Below are positions 11,998-24,300 of a stretch of DNA of 64,000 bases, one piece after another. The DNA is from Choristoneura fumiferana (lineage: Eukaryota > Arthropoda > Insecta > Lepidoptera > Tortricidae). Below the pieces are notes generated by a model. The model searched no databases. It was not told the DNA's origin and saw only the letters and a program-made list of their open reading frames with translations. The translations under genes were made by a program, and so were the position numbers. The stretch's first letter is position 1. The number at the start of each line of letters is the position of its first letter. The DNA lies in the NCBI RefSeq assembly GCF_025370935.1, contig NC_133491.1:11270530-11334529 (forward strand). Reading direction: 5' to 3'.

Positions 11998-12517
11998 CCC
12001 CCACCCCCCACTAACGTCGATAAGCCAAAAGCTACTAGAAACACAGGGAAGCTTAAAGTTCCATCTTACAGACTGGCTAAAACCAAAAAGTCTTTTCTGG
12101 GAAATTGCATACGTTTTTATAATAAAATTCCAAAAAATATTATAAATGAAACGGATACAAAATTCAGATCTATTGTCAAGAAGACATTAATATCAAAGGC
12201 GTATTATAAAGTTAATGATTATATCATGGACAGGGATATTTGGAAATAATTCCGATCCGCATTAGCGATCCCTTCAAATAGCGAATCTACTGTGTTAAAC
12301 ATAAAGTTGTGTTAAATACTTGTGATGTTTAAATATCATTTAATAATATTGTAAATCTGTTTTAAAAAAAAAATATATATATACCTCGTTGAGTTTCTTG
12401 CCGGATTCTTCTCAGCAGAGGTTTTTCCGAACCGGTGGTAGATTTTTTTTTGACATTCATAAGTGCTTGTTATAGCCTAAATTGAATAAAGATATTTTGA
12501 CTTTGACTTTGACTTTG
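11998..12517 (+). pseudogene. 5'-truncated LINE tail, only in copy A
   Basis: Codes for a reverse-transcriptase C-terminal tail (FLGNCIRFYNKIPKNII and KAYYKVNDYIMDRDIWK, stop), then 3' UTR and a (GACTTT)n end. Flanked by GAAAAAA on both sides. The A' sequence at about 62508 shows the empty site. Confidence 0.85.
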
Positions 12518-12685
12518 AAAAAACAACTTGTCAAAACATTTCTGTTGTTATGAGTAAATATTTATTTTTATTACCTACCAATTAAATTGGTGTGCAACTG
12601 TGTTAACTTTACAAGTCATAAAATCTAAAAAGAATATTCGTTGAGGCCTCCCTCCACCCCACATTAGGTATATTATACAAAATTC

Positions 12686-12906
12686 AATTCAGGATGAGAG
12701 GACTTGAACCGTAGTTCCCACGCGGGCCCAGTGCGGATTGGGAACTTCACACACACCAATGAATTGCTCGCAGGTATGTGCAGGATTCTTAACGATGTTT
12801 TCATTCACCGTAAAATGTTAAATTTCAAATGTAATTTCGCACAAGAAATGCGAAAAAACTCAGAGGTGCGAGCCGGGGTTTGAACCTCCGATCCTCTGCC
12901 ACCACG
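12686..12906 (-). mobile_element. SINE family 1, 5'-deleted head
   Basis: Minus-strand copy. The A' copy (62695-62946) keeps a 29-bp piece of the tRNA-like head that is missing here. Confidence 0.8.
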
Positions 12907-13311
12907 GCTTCATTTTTTGTCGCTACTGTTTTATAACTTGCGCCCCCATTTCGCGCGCATCCATTTACTAACCTGCGCACGCGCTGGCGCCCGCGCGCAC
13001 GACGTTTCCGCATCTAATTGTTAGCCGCAACACCATTGCATTAACCATGAGGATTTTGATTGCTAATCTTGATGAGCTAGTCAATGTGAACATGATTTCA
13101 TTCGCATTAGTCGCAGAGTTATGTTTACTGATGAGGCGGAAAGCTGCATATTTCAGAACTACCTATGATTTCTTCCTGAAATCAATCATAAGTAAAGTCA
13201 TAAAAAACCATACAATGCAACAAATTAAATTCGTTTTAAATTTAAACCATTGCCATTTAATTAAAAAAATATTTTAAGCCAATGATTTAGCTTGAAGAGT
13301 TCACTCTTATA

Positions 13312-13660
13312 ATAAGTAAATTTGCACTTTAAAGTTTAATATTTTAAAACGAATTCCTAAAGTGAAAAATACGGGTAGGTATGTTAGCAAACCTAACCAA
13401 CGACATGCCCACGGCGACACGCCCATGGGTTAAAAAGGAGAAAAAAAATCATCCCCACATTATGATTAGGGGAAACACCAAAAACATAATTTATTCCGAA
13501 AAAAAAATATTCTGTCAGGACTTTTTCCTTATCGTTATGCAAAATTTCAGCTTTCTAGCACTAATATTCTCTAAGCTAATCCGCAAACGGACGGACATCT
13601 GGACATAGCGAACCCATAGGTAACAGTTCCTTTTAGGACTAGGTACGAAAAACTAAAAAT
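13312..13660 (+). repeat. diverged copy of the CCGGCCAAGAGCGTGTCGGA repeat
   Basis: CACTTTAAAGTTTAATATTT, a TTCTAGCACTAATATT-type segment and a CGGACGGACATCTGGACATA stretch align by eye with 6912-7230. Confidence 0.55.
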
Positions 13661-13700
13661 GAACGGGGATATTAAATTTCCACTTTTAATTGTAGGTTTG

Positions 13701-13960
13701 CAGGTGGTAGGACCTTGTGCAAGGTCTGCCCGGATTGCTACCAGCATCTTGCTCGCTAATCCTGCCGTGAAGCAGCAGTGCTTGCACTGTTGTGTTTCGG
13801 CGTGGAGATTAAGACAGCCGGTGAAATTACTGGCACTAGGTTGGCAACGCATCTGTAATCCCCTGGTGTTGCAGGTGTTGCAGGTGTCTATGGGCGGTGG
13901 TGATCTCTTACCATCAGGAGACCCACTTGCTCGTTTACCATCAAGTAGAATAAAAAAAAA
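13701..13960 (+). mobile_element. moth LINE 3' end with poly-A
   Basis: CAGGTGGTAGGACCTTGTGC through ATGGGCGGTGGTGATCTCTT ending in TAAAAAAAAA. Resembles the 3' end of BMC1-type LINEs of silkmoth (from memory). Relatives: 63764-64000, 37780-38051, and reversed 19827-19920. Confidence 0.65.
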
Positions 13961-14574
13961 CTACAAAGTAATGCTCAAACATCCCAAACGTCAGACAAAA
14001 GCTTGTCGCTTGTCGGAACGGAACTGCAGCAGTGTCGCGTACGGCATACTAATTGACGTGTTTAGCGAACCATAAAGCCCGCCCGCGACGGAAGAATGCT
14101 GTTTTTCTACTCGCGCATTTTACAAGATTTTATTTGATTTCACTCCACATGTTTCTTATTTGTTATGGCCGAATTTTAAAAGCGAATTCGACCTATTTTT
14201 GGCGATTGCAGACGGACTGTATTTCAACTGCTATGTAACTTGCGACTGTTTTGGCCGTTCCCCTGCGACATAATATACCTATATTATAGGTAGGTTAGGT
14301 TAGGTACATAACCTATATTTGACGCTATAGCTGTCTATTTAAGGCCTCGACTGTACCATCCGCATGCGTAATGTGACATTTAGCTGCACAATGTCAGCAA
14401 TGAACACGATGCACGCGTAATCGTGCAATTGTAATAAAAACGCTTAGATCAAAGATTCCCAAACTTTCCGCTCCCCGGAACCCTTCCAAAGGCAATATTA
14501 CTCGCGAGACTCTATAACTGCCTTTAGTAATCCTAATCATACATTCCTACAAATTTTTTTTGGGCTAGGAATGG
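13961..14574. other. gene-free, nothing recognised
   Basis: No supported gene or repeat. GGTTAGGTTAGGT at about 14292 is only two and a half units of a telomere-like motif. Confidence 0.4.
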
Positions 14575-14833
14575 ACTATACTTGGTTTGGATAGGTATTT
14601 AACTAAATGTAAACAAACTTCAGCTGTCAGATTTGGTACATTCAAGGATTTTAGAACATTTTACTTAAATATCTATCATTGTACTTAATAGAAACTAGAC
14701 TAGTGTAGGTATTTCTATACAGAAATGTAAATGTTTAGATAGTTAAATGGAGGAATTTCAATATTTAAGACACCAATTGACGTTGTTTTGTTTACATTTA
14801 GTTAAGTAAATACCTATCCAAACCAAGTATAGT
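14575..14833. mobile_element. MITE with about 45-bp inverted repeats
   Basis: Left ACTATACTTGGTTTGGATAG; right end is the complement. The right arm has a 4-bp difference (TACTTAAC vs TAAC). 259 bp, no coding capacity. Confidence 0.88.
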
Positions 14834-14940
14834 TTTCTAAAATACTCTATACTGACTTACTAAATATAATCATACTTTTTTAGTCATGAAACTACCCAAA
14901 TATGGTACAACTGAACCCTAAAATAGCGCCTACGGAGTAC

Positions 14941-15076
14941 CTACTATGGTTCCTCGGAATCAGCGGAAAATCGAAGTTCATGTCGTTCCGTCTCTCTGTC
15001 ACTTATACTATTCAATACGAGAGAGAGGGACGGTACGATACGAACTTCGATTTTCGAATTTCGTAGTAGCCCTGCA
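14941..15076. mobile_element. palindromic GCAGGGCTACTACGAAA MITE, copy 2
   Basis: Right half intact (CGAATTTCGTAGTAGCCCTG), left end degraded; GTCACTTATACTATTCAATA loop as in the other copies. Confidence 0.75.
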
Positions 15077-16693
15077 GCTTTACGGAACGCTGGCTCTGAT
15101 GACCTCTGTGTTTTTATGTTCGGATCAGCACTGAATCATTCAAGACTCATGATGCTCGTCACGTACGGGCTAAAAGTTCAGTTTGGTCATAAATCCACAA
15201 ATCCGTGGTAAAGATTTTTTTGCAGTCATACCTACCTACCGATAAGTACTGGGTAAACTTGAATATAATTTATTTTGTCAACTCAATTTGACAAGAGCCG
15301 CGTGGCCTCGCTGTACCACAGAATAAGTGCCTATAATATATAAAGTGCTAATTGTTCTAGAAGGCATGTTGTCTGCAAACAAACGATTGTGAATGGAAAG
15401 GTCGAAAGCTGCTGTTTGGACTCTTCAGAGTAGTCAGGAGACTAACATACTAAATATCCTCACCCTTCCGAAGTAAACCCTAAGGTTAGGGTGTTTTATA
15501 TACTTTTTTTTTGTCAAAAATGGCAAATGGTAGAGCACAGCATGCAGGTCTTCTACTCTCACATCTAGCACTACCTACTGCGATCAGTGATGCACTGGCA
15601 AAATTTTAGTTTCAATATTTCTTCCTGTGCAGATGGATATTTGATTTGAACAGGAAAGAAGATATGGCTTTCATTCCGTGTCTATTTATCTCAATAATTC
15701 ATTGAAAGATGTCCAACGACTGGACATGATTATAAGTACGGAAAGCGTGCTCCATACCTGCTCTTTTTCACACACAACTTAATGCAAAACATTGAATATC
15801 AACTGCCTTTTCTCAGTACAACACAAAATTATATATTTCTCGATTTTCCGAGTATTTCAAACGTACGAATTTGATAACATCCACGAAGCAGTTCGCATGC
15901 GTGTCACGGATGCATTCGTATGCGACGCAGGCGCATTAATTGATGATCCATGTCGCCAGAGGTCGTTAGTGACGATTTCGCACGACTAAGTATCCGATTA
16001 GAGATTTATTTGGTTATTTTCCTTAGGTTTCTTAAGTTGTTTTTTTTTTTTGCAAAAACGGAAGTTCAACTTGGTTCATGACTGCATTTATTATGTTAAA
16101 AGGTCAAGCACATAGAATTTTGAGCCAAACCTTTTGACCATTTTACTTTACAGTGATCAATGACTGTAAAGTTGTAAAAGGGGAAAGTAACTTTGCTACC
16201 CGTCGATAGATGGCAGTGGGCGTCTTTTATAAGTCCTCCTATTGGCACTGATAACACTTATTTAAAAACCGTGGTACGGGGAAAACAATGGAGGAAACAA
16301 GAAAGTCTTCTGCCATATTTCTGACTACCATTCATTTCTAAGTATAGAATAAAACAATGGCACAAATTTTTCATCATTTATTACAAAATCTCACCTCTCG
16401 TATTTACAACACTTGACATCAACGTACTGATCAACCTTTAAATTAACTTTTAAAATCTCAACAATTTACAAATAAATAAGTCGATTGTCGTTATTTCATT
16501 GAAAATAAAATTCTTTAATTCATCTTGTTTATTTAAATAAAAACAATATTATTCTATTGTGTATAATTTTGGTAAAGCGCCACGGATTCATATTGAAGTG
16601 GATGACTAATACGGTGAAATTTACAAGAATTGAGCGTGCCAATTTCTGAATTAGCCCCCTGCACATTTTGTCGAAAACATCGCACTCTTAGAT
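15077..16693. other. gene-free, nothing recognised
   Basis: AT-rich with short ORFs lacking any domain. Confidence 0.4.
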
Positions 16694-16800
16694 CAAGAGT
16701 ATATCAACTCAAAATAGTACCCAAATTTGATTTAGACTTCATTAAACTTCTGGAAGGGCTACATTAAAATTGGTTATTATTTTGAGTCGATATACTCTTG
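16694..16800. mobile_element. small MITE, 107 bp
   Basis: Ends CAAGAGTATATCAACTCAAA and complement TTTGAGTCGATATACTCTTG. Confidence 0.78.
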
Positions 16801-16810
16801 CCCTAGGATG

Positions 16811-16995
16811 TACCATCAGCCAAATAAGTGGTCTATCAATTTTTAAACAAGTTCCTATCAAATGAATATGTCGCTAAAGTCGAACTTTCAAGTTGACAGA
16901 CACGTTGGCATGATTGCTTTATGAAATGCAAACGATTATCAACTTTAGGGTAGTTAACAACTTAAGGATGGTATACCACATATTTGGTTGATGCT
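16811..16995. mobile_element. ACCATCAGCCAAATAAGTGG MITE, copy 1
   Basis: TACCATCAGCCAAATAAGTG at the left; degraded complement CCACATATTTGGTTGATGCT at the right. A better copy lies at 26374-26545. It starts 11 bp after the previous MITE. Confidence 0.82.
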
Positions 16996-18185
16996 ACACT
17001 ACTTCTATCGGCCGCCTGTGTCTAAATTAAATTCGCACAATTTCCCATTATAGCTTCTGTTAAACATAACCTCGTGGCCATATGTGGCACAGGCTCCCTA
17101 AAGTAAACTGTCAAAATTAGCCAAATATCTATTGGGCAAAGTGTTCATAACAGGCAAGGCTGCATCCACTTAAATACAGTTCCATGAAACATACATTTAA
17201 GATAACTATCTAGCTAGAACAATTTGCACATTTACTGTTGGTAAAATACAATAGATGTTCATTGTGAGCGGTTCTGGGGCCGTTTTGTATAATTAATTAT
17301 AATATCTTAACACATTGCACTAGGTGGGTGTCCGTACGCGCCACAAATTGGTTTTCCTATCTTCTGAAACAATAAAGGAAATAATTTAGAATAGGGAAAC
17401 GCAAACGCAATCAGATCAACTACTCAAGACTGGATAGGTTTTTAAGTTTAGTTTAGGCTGTCACTGAGCCAGCGAGATACACCTTTGACTTCATCTGCAC
17501 TTAAAGTCAGGTGAGATAGGAGTTCACGGTCTGTTTTATGTTAAAAAAAAACTTCGCAATAAATGTTATTTACATTTTTTACTGATGTTGGTCCATGTCT
17601 AAAGTGTACTTATGGCATCAAAGGCGTTTATACTAGTTTTTGTTTCGAAAATTCCGATAAAGCCATTGGCTGCAACCAGCGCCAAACTGATCATCATCTC
17701 GGCTTATGCAACGTGTTTTTCTTGATTTCCGTAAATTTCGACAGACGGCTCAGTTCATTGATATATACTATCTGTTAATTAACTTTTAGGTCATACAAAA
17801 ATCTTTTTTTTTTTCGAGAATAAAGATCTTTTATTTCACGGTCATTTCTAAAATAAATAAATAAAAAATCTAAAGGTCAAATTGTAAAATTAACAAATTT
17901 CACTATTGACATAGCCCTGTCACAAAAAGAAAAAAAAAAAAAAACTCGCTTATTTAACCTTCTTTTGTTACATTACATGTGTGAACTAAAAACGGATTAG
18001 TTACGGACTTTAAAAAAGTCATTAATTAAGAACCTTTACACAATGTTTTACTGTTTTCAATTATCGTAATTCTTGATTATCTTTTAAACAGTAACAGTTA
18101 GAGAGACTAACTTCATTTGGCCTGTTTTTCTAAAAATTAACGATAATCAAAAATAACACGGTTTCTATGTTCCACAGCAGAGCAC
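16996..18185. other. INO80 3' flank, nothing else recognised
   Basis: AT-rich. The part next to 18185 should be INO80 3' UTR; its end is unknown. No repeat or conserved ORF seen. Confidence 0.4.
17830..17835 (-). terminator. candidate INO80 polyadenylation signal
   Basis: AATAAA on the minus strand, about 350 bases after the INO80 stop. It is the nearest canonical signal I see. With no transcript data this is only a plausible 3' end. Confidence 0.35.
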
Positions 18186-18379
18186 TCACGCTAGAGGTAG
18201 GGCGGCGGCGGCGGCGCCAGCGGCACCAGCAGCGGCTCGGGCGCGCGGCGCGGGCGGCGCGGCGGGCCGCGGGGGCGCGCGCGCCGCACCGCGCAGCCGC
18301 GGCCGCCCCGGCCCGCGACGCGCGCGCACGCTCGCCGAGCTCGACTCCAGCGGCGCGGACGACTCCAGCATCGCAGCAC
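18186..18379 (-). CDS. Ino80: INO80 coding exon 27 (C-terminus, stop TGA)
   Basis: Phase 1 to stop at 18188-18186. MLESSAPLESSSASV is followed by RRGPGRPRLRG (second AT-hook-like core, GRP), then an Ala/Pro-rich tail ending ALPLA. The exon is strongly GC-biased against an AT-rich flank. The phase fit makes it the likely end, but the C-terminus diverges fast in this family. Confidence 0.78.
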
Positions 18380-21300
18380 CTACAGGTAAACAGTTACAAA
18401 AAAACATTACAGGTAAAACAGGATAGGTAGCAACACTTAGCAGGAATTCTAATCTAGGCATCGCCTGTAACCCAGGAAACCAGTTTTAAAAACTATGTGG
18501 ACAACTTTTCGTAACCCAAGTACAAATATTCGTGGTCATGATAGAAAAGTTTGCATTTAATGGGATGGGAATCGGGACCTCTCGCTCCTCGGGTCACGAA
18601 GGCAAACGACTACATCATAAATTCCTGATGAATTCCTATTTCCTGATGAGTTGACATTTGTAAAAAATTGCTGTACTTCAGGTCACTGTTTATTTTCCTC
18701 AAATAAACAGAAACTATCACATACATACCAGAAACAGTGAAACAGGCTCTAAATTCGCACTGATTAGCTGGTATGAACGCTACTTTAGCATAATAATAGA
18801 AATGGGCAAATTCGGATCTAAAGATTAAAACAAAAGAGTCAGATCCTTAAGCGGATTCGAATCCCTTATTGGCTTCAAATGATTTAGTGAATCAGATCAC
18901 TCCTCGCAATCTACATTAGCCATGTGTAGACGGTACTGACCAGCGACGGCGTCAGCAGAGGTCCCGGGCGTCCCGGGCGGCGGTCGCGGCTGTCGCGCGG
19001 CGTGGCGCACCCCGCGCGGCCGGCCGCGCCGCGCGCCGCGCGTGCAACGCGTCGCCGACCAGGACGCCGCGCGGCCCACTGGCGAGAACGCTACAAACAT
19101 AATAGTACATTACTGCAAATTTCGCGAAACAGGGGATTGCCGGCCGAGTAGTTATAAATGGCCGAGTGTAAACGAGGCCATCTAGAGATACGAGGCCGAC
19201 AATCCCTGTTCGCGGACGAGGCTTGTACAGTTTGATTAATTCGAGTTAACACTTGACAGATGGGCGTGCCTTCAGTCAATTTTCAACTTAGACGTCATAC
19301 AAATAAAGCAATTTTTAGTATACCGCTACCCACGTTTACAGATTATGTAAAAACTATTTTATTTGTATGACGCCAAAGTTGAAAATTGACTGAAGGCACG
19401 CCCATCTGTCAGTGTTAACTCCAAGTAATCGTACTGTATAGTGCTTTTCTCAAATAAATCCAAGGAAATAATACCATGTCACTTGGTGATGAACTCATAT
19501 CCGAAACAATAACACTTATTTGAATGAAAAAAAAAAACAAACACTCGTTTTAGGTATAAACGGTATAAGTATTTGTTTTCATTTTCTATTCCCGCCAAAA
19601 TACACTTTTTCAGCTATTTTTTGTAAGCTGTTCGGGTTGATGTTTTTGCCACCAAATCTTGTAATCATTTTATTTATAAAATAAAACGAGGATACCTTAT
19701 TAATTGGATATTTTAATAAATTATTAACAATAAATGTCAATCCTAGTTTATTATTGAATACCTTTAAATCAACTCTGAAAATGAAGCCGCCAGTCGTTCG
19801 AGCTATTCTCAAAAGTGATCTCATACGTTTTTTTTATATAGTGGGAAAACGAGCAGGCGGGTCACCTGATGGAAAGCAATCACCGCCGCCCGTGGACACT
19901 CACAATATGAGTTGAGTTACGGATGCATTGCAGACCTTTTAAGAAAGGAGTAGGCTCGTTTTTAGGGGAGGCCTATGCTCAACAGTGGACGTCCTGCGGC
20001 TGGGGTTTAAAATGGTAATATAATAAAATATAAAAAATCCTGTAAAGATGACAATTTCGGAGAAAAATCCATTATATATAATGTATTTTGAGAATGATGA
20101 ATTATGCATTTTGTAAATTTTTCTCACCACCCTACTCTACCCTTGTCTCTTTCGTGTAGTAGTCTCGATAACTGATGAGCACTAGGCGATAGACTTAGCA
20201 CAGTGCAATTAATCGCAAGCGGTTTCAGTGCTCGCATTTAATCGCTATAGGGCTAAAGCTGAGTTTAGACTTGCGAGAAAAATCTTGCAAGTTGCATTAC
20301 ATTGCGAGGCCGTAATGCCAACGAGTTTGTAGTGGTCAATCGAGCGCCGTAATGTAACGCAACTAGCACGATTTTTCTCGCAAGTCTAAACTCGGCTTAA
20401 CGAAAAGATGTGTGTACTAACGTATGTGCGCGTGCGGGTGCACCTGCGGCGGCGAGCGGCGCGGCTCGTCGTCGTCGACGCGCAGCGGGCTGCCGGGCTC
20501 GGAGCCTGACTCGCGCGAGCGCTTCGCCAGCGGCGCCGCGGTCGCCATCGCCACCGGCGCTGGTTGCTGCGACGTTACGACACTTTAATGCCAATCCAGG
20601 AATAACGCCACTTCAATTTTAATCATTTAAGACCCTCCCCTCCCCCCCTTGTGACATTTGTTACAATGAAAAATGCAATTTTAATTTTGTCACAAATCGC
20701 CACACCCCCTCATGGGCCACCAAGAGTCCGCGAGAAGCAGACTTTCGTTATGTTGTAAAGGCTGGTAGTTTCTTCATGGACCACCAAGAGCTAAACATAG
20801 GTAAGAACGATCTCACACTATGACATTTGAGTAATGGTTGCTTTGGCAGTAAACGTTATAAAATAGTACTCTCATTTTAGCATAAAGCTGCTGCTACTGC
20901 GTTTTAAATTTTTTTTTAAATTTACGATTATGTTTTAACCTATAAAACGGCTTAATGTACTCACGGGAGGTAGAGCGGCTGACTTCCGTTTCCGCTCTCT
21001 TTCTTCTTGTTTCTTTTCTTCAGACTTTTGCCGATCTGAGAAACATCGCAAAACTTTTACACACACAGTTCAAGTAAAACTAGTTCTTATTTAAAAAAAA
21101 TGCCTCCAATCATTTTACGTCAAAAATAACAAATTCGCGCAGAGTGGCGCCTTCATTTAATTTTCAGTCGTTATTGTTACACTCGAGTATTAAGCTTTCA
21201 AATCAAGTATTAAGTTTACTTACATTTGAGTTCAATTTCTTCATCGTCCAACAACAACGAGACTACTTCCTTTGGCTTCAGCGTGTCTGGTTTGAAATTA

Positions 21301-24300
21301 CCGCCGCTTATCACCATCCTTTGAATCTGATAAGAGAATAACGAATCATCAAAAGGGAAGGGTATATCATAAAAAGCCTTGCCTGGCCCTATACTACGAA
21401 GTGCAAAATTGAAACTTCGTATCTTGCCGTCCCGCTGACACTTACATTATGTAATACGAGAGTAAGAGGGACGGGTACGATACAAACTACGAACTTCGAC
21501 TTTCGAATTTCGTAGTAGCCCCCCCTGGGTCCGCGGGGTGTTTTACCTCGCTCTTTTCCCTAGCGCGTTGCATTATCCTCTCCTCGATGGTCCCTTTGCA
21601 GATGAGACGGTACACGGTGACTTGCTTGGTCTGGCCGAGTCTGTGTGCGCGGTCCATCGCCTGCTGGTCCACCGTCGGGTTCCAATCTGAGTCGTAGAAT
21701 ATCACCTAGTGAGTGAAACACATGTCAATTATACACAAGGTTGGTTGGCGACATTTGTGTTTATAATTTATTGAATCAGGCGTTACTTTGCGGAGGTCCA
21801 TATCAATGAACTAAAAGAATTTCCTTGCTCACCCGCGACCTTACGATAGCTAAGCTTATGCAAATATATGCGTGTTCATGCAGTTCCTCCACCTCCACAC
21901 TGTAACAACACACACAAATCACACAAACCCATCTATCACCACCACCACACTACACTGACGCGTTTCGAACTCAACCAGAGCTCATCTTCAAAGTGACACA
22001 ACCGTACACCATGCTACCAGTTGTTAGTCTAACGAACCACAACCACCGTTTTAATTTGTCACTGTAACTCCCCAAGTACCCACATATATTTTATGAAACA
22101 AAACAAAACTACCCACAAATTATTAATATTTTTTTTAACCGTCCTTCAAAACTACCTTGATTTTTATTTATTTACTGTCAAGGCATGTTTTATTAACTAC
22201 CATTGCTGAAATTAGCAAAAACATAATATATAATATATGCATAAGCTTAGCTATCGTAAGGTCGCGGGTGAGCAAGGAAATTATTTTAGTTCATTAGTTG
22301 TGTTTATAATTAAATTAACCCTTTAGTAGTACCAAATATATAATGAATGTTCTACTTCTTCTGCATACCTAGTAAACTAGAAGAAACTTTCTAGAGATAT
22401 TAAGTAACCTCTGGGATAGTGTCGCCATGTATTTATTAACAAACTATTCCAAAAACAAACTGACCATAAGGCTTATTTTAGACAGTGCGAGAAGTATAGT
22501 GCGAGTGTCATTACATGGCGGGGCTGCACAAATCTATACCTATAAAAGGGTTCCTTGACTAACCTACTAACTGACAGACAATGCACAGCCTAAACAACAA
22601 GCAACTTGAAAATTTGGCAGATATATTCTTTTAGGATCATTGAGGTGCACGAAGGGATTTTCGATATTTCCACGGGATAGAGTTTTATTTTTCCGCGGGA
22701 TAAAGGTAGTAAATATAAAAATGGACGATTATTGATAATAATGAGGTCAAATGTGAATAATATTACAATTTTTAAGCACCGATTTTGAAAATATATTTCA
22801 GGAATCCTTTCGGGAGCACCTGTTTAAAACACTTACATAAAAAAAAAACTCTTTCTAACCACGATTGTTGAAGTTGTCGATAAATATACTAAATCATAAA
22901 AAAATTCAAACGGAAAAAGAATCTCCGTTTTTTCAAGTCAGTTAATTACTTACAGTATCAGCGGCAGTGAGGTTGATCCCGAGCCCGCCAGCACGCGTGG
23001 ACAGTAGAAACACGAAGATATCGGTCCGCGCCTGGCACATACAATAAAACTAATTTCCACTGATGTCCAAACACTGACTGTGTAATATTTACAATGTAGT
23101 GATTAAAAAATCGTCTAAATAATGTATGCACCATTTTTACCACTTTTTTATGTACCTAATGTTGTGCATTTGATCCAGACAAGTTTTGGAGAGAAATGGG
23201 TAAAGAATAGCAAAAGTGTTGGCTGCTTTGAAGTCTGGTTAACATAAATAAAGTCTGGGTCCACATTGATGTATCGGCAAAGTAAATAGTTTTACAAACT
23301 TAAATGTTTAGAATAGGAAGTGTCACATACTTGGAAATCAGCAACCATGTCGCGTCGGGCGGAGATTTTGCTCGACCCGTCTAACCGCATGTATTTGTGT
23401 TTTCTGTGCCACATGTATTCCTGCAAAACAAATAAAATATACTCAGCGGCACAAAATTTGGCCCACCCTTCATACAAAATTACCGATTCTGCATACATTT
23501 GAGGGCCAGATGTTTTGCCGCTCGGTATATTATGTAGAGACCGCGAATCGGCAAGCGTGGCGTAGGACGCCCTCAGACTAGGTGGAGCGATGATCTTCGC
23601 AGGTTAGCTGGCGAGAACTGGATGAGACTGGCCGAGGATTGTGCTCAGTGGCGTGCAACTGGAGAGGCCTATGTCCAGCAGTGGACTAAGATAGGCCGAT
23701 GATGATGATGATATTATGTAGAAGAAATAAGCCTAAGTGTGAGTTCAAGGAGTCTGTGATAAGAATATCACGGATGGTAAGCAACGTTTTCTATTCATAA
23801 GACATACCTCTAGTAAGTCGATCATTTTCGTCATCTGACTGTAAATGAGCACCCTGTGTCCTCTCTCTTTCAGTCTTTTCAGCAGTGAATCCAACACAGT
23901 CAGCTTTCCCGCATCGCTTACTAGCTGGTTCTTATCTGTGAATAACAGGTTGTATATTGAATCATGCGTTACTTTGCGGAGGGCCATATCAATGAACTAA
24001 AATAATTTCTTTGCTCACCCGCGATCTCGAGGTCATTAAGGACCTTAAACTCGCGGTTGGCGGGATAGTTTGCTTAGAACTTAATCTTATTTTTGCTACA
24101 ATGGTCAACAACGAAATAAGGCCGAATCGAAGACCTCCGCTTCAGGGAACTCCTACATCTGCCGTACTTGTGGTGTTTCTAGACGAGATATCTTATGGTC
24201 ATGGTTGTCCTTTGGCGTCAGAGCGGTACTACGCGGTGCGGTACGATGTTTGTCTACTACCACAATTGGGGTCAAATCTTGCCATCCCGCTAACCGCTAT

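Larger units (their letters stand above)
6691..13960 (+). repeat. large duplicated block, copy A
   Basis: Near-identical, in order and orientation, to 56454-64000. Contains only repeats and short non-conserved ORFs. Specific to this copy: a 520-bp LINE tail at 11998-12517 and an 18-bp stretch near 8032. It lacks the A'-only MITE and the A'-only LINE insertion, and has a 29-bp deletion in the SINE head near 12898. Confidence 0.93.

Noticed and set aside
11908..12249. 113-residue plus ORF as a host gene
   Set aside because: Its C-terminal part is a reverse-transcriptase tail of a truncated LINE; the N-terminal part is flanking AT-rich sequence.
14288..14304. TTAGG telomere-like repeat
   Set aside because: Only about two and a half units, consistent with chance; not an interstitial telomere array.
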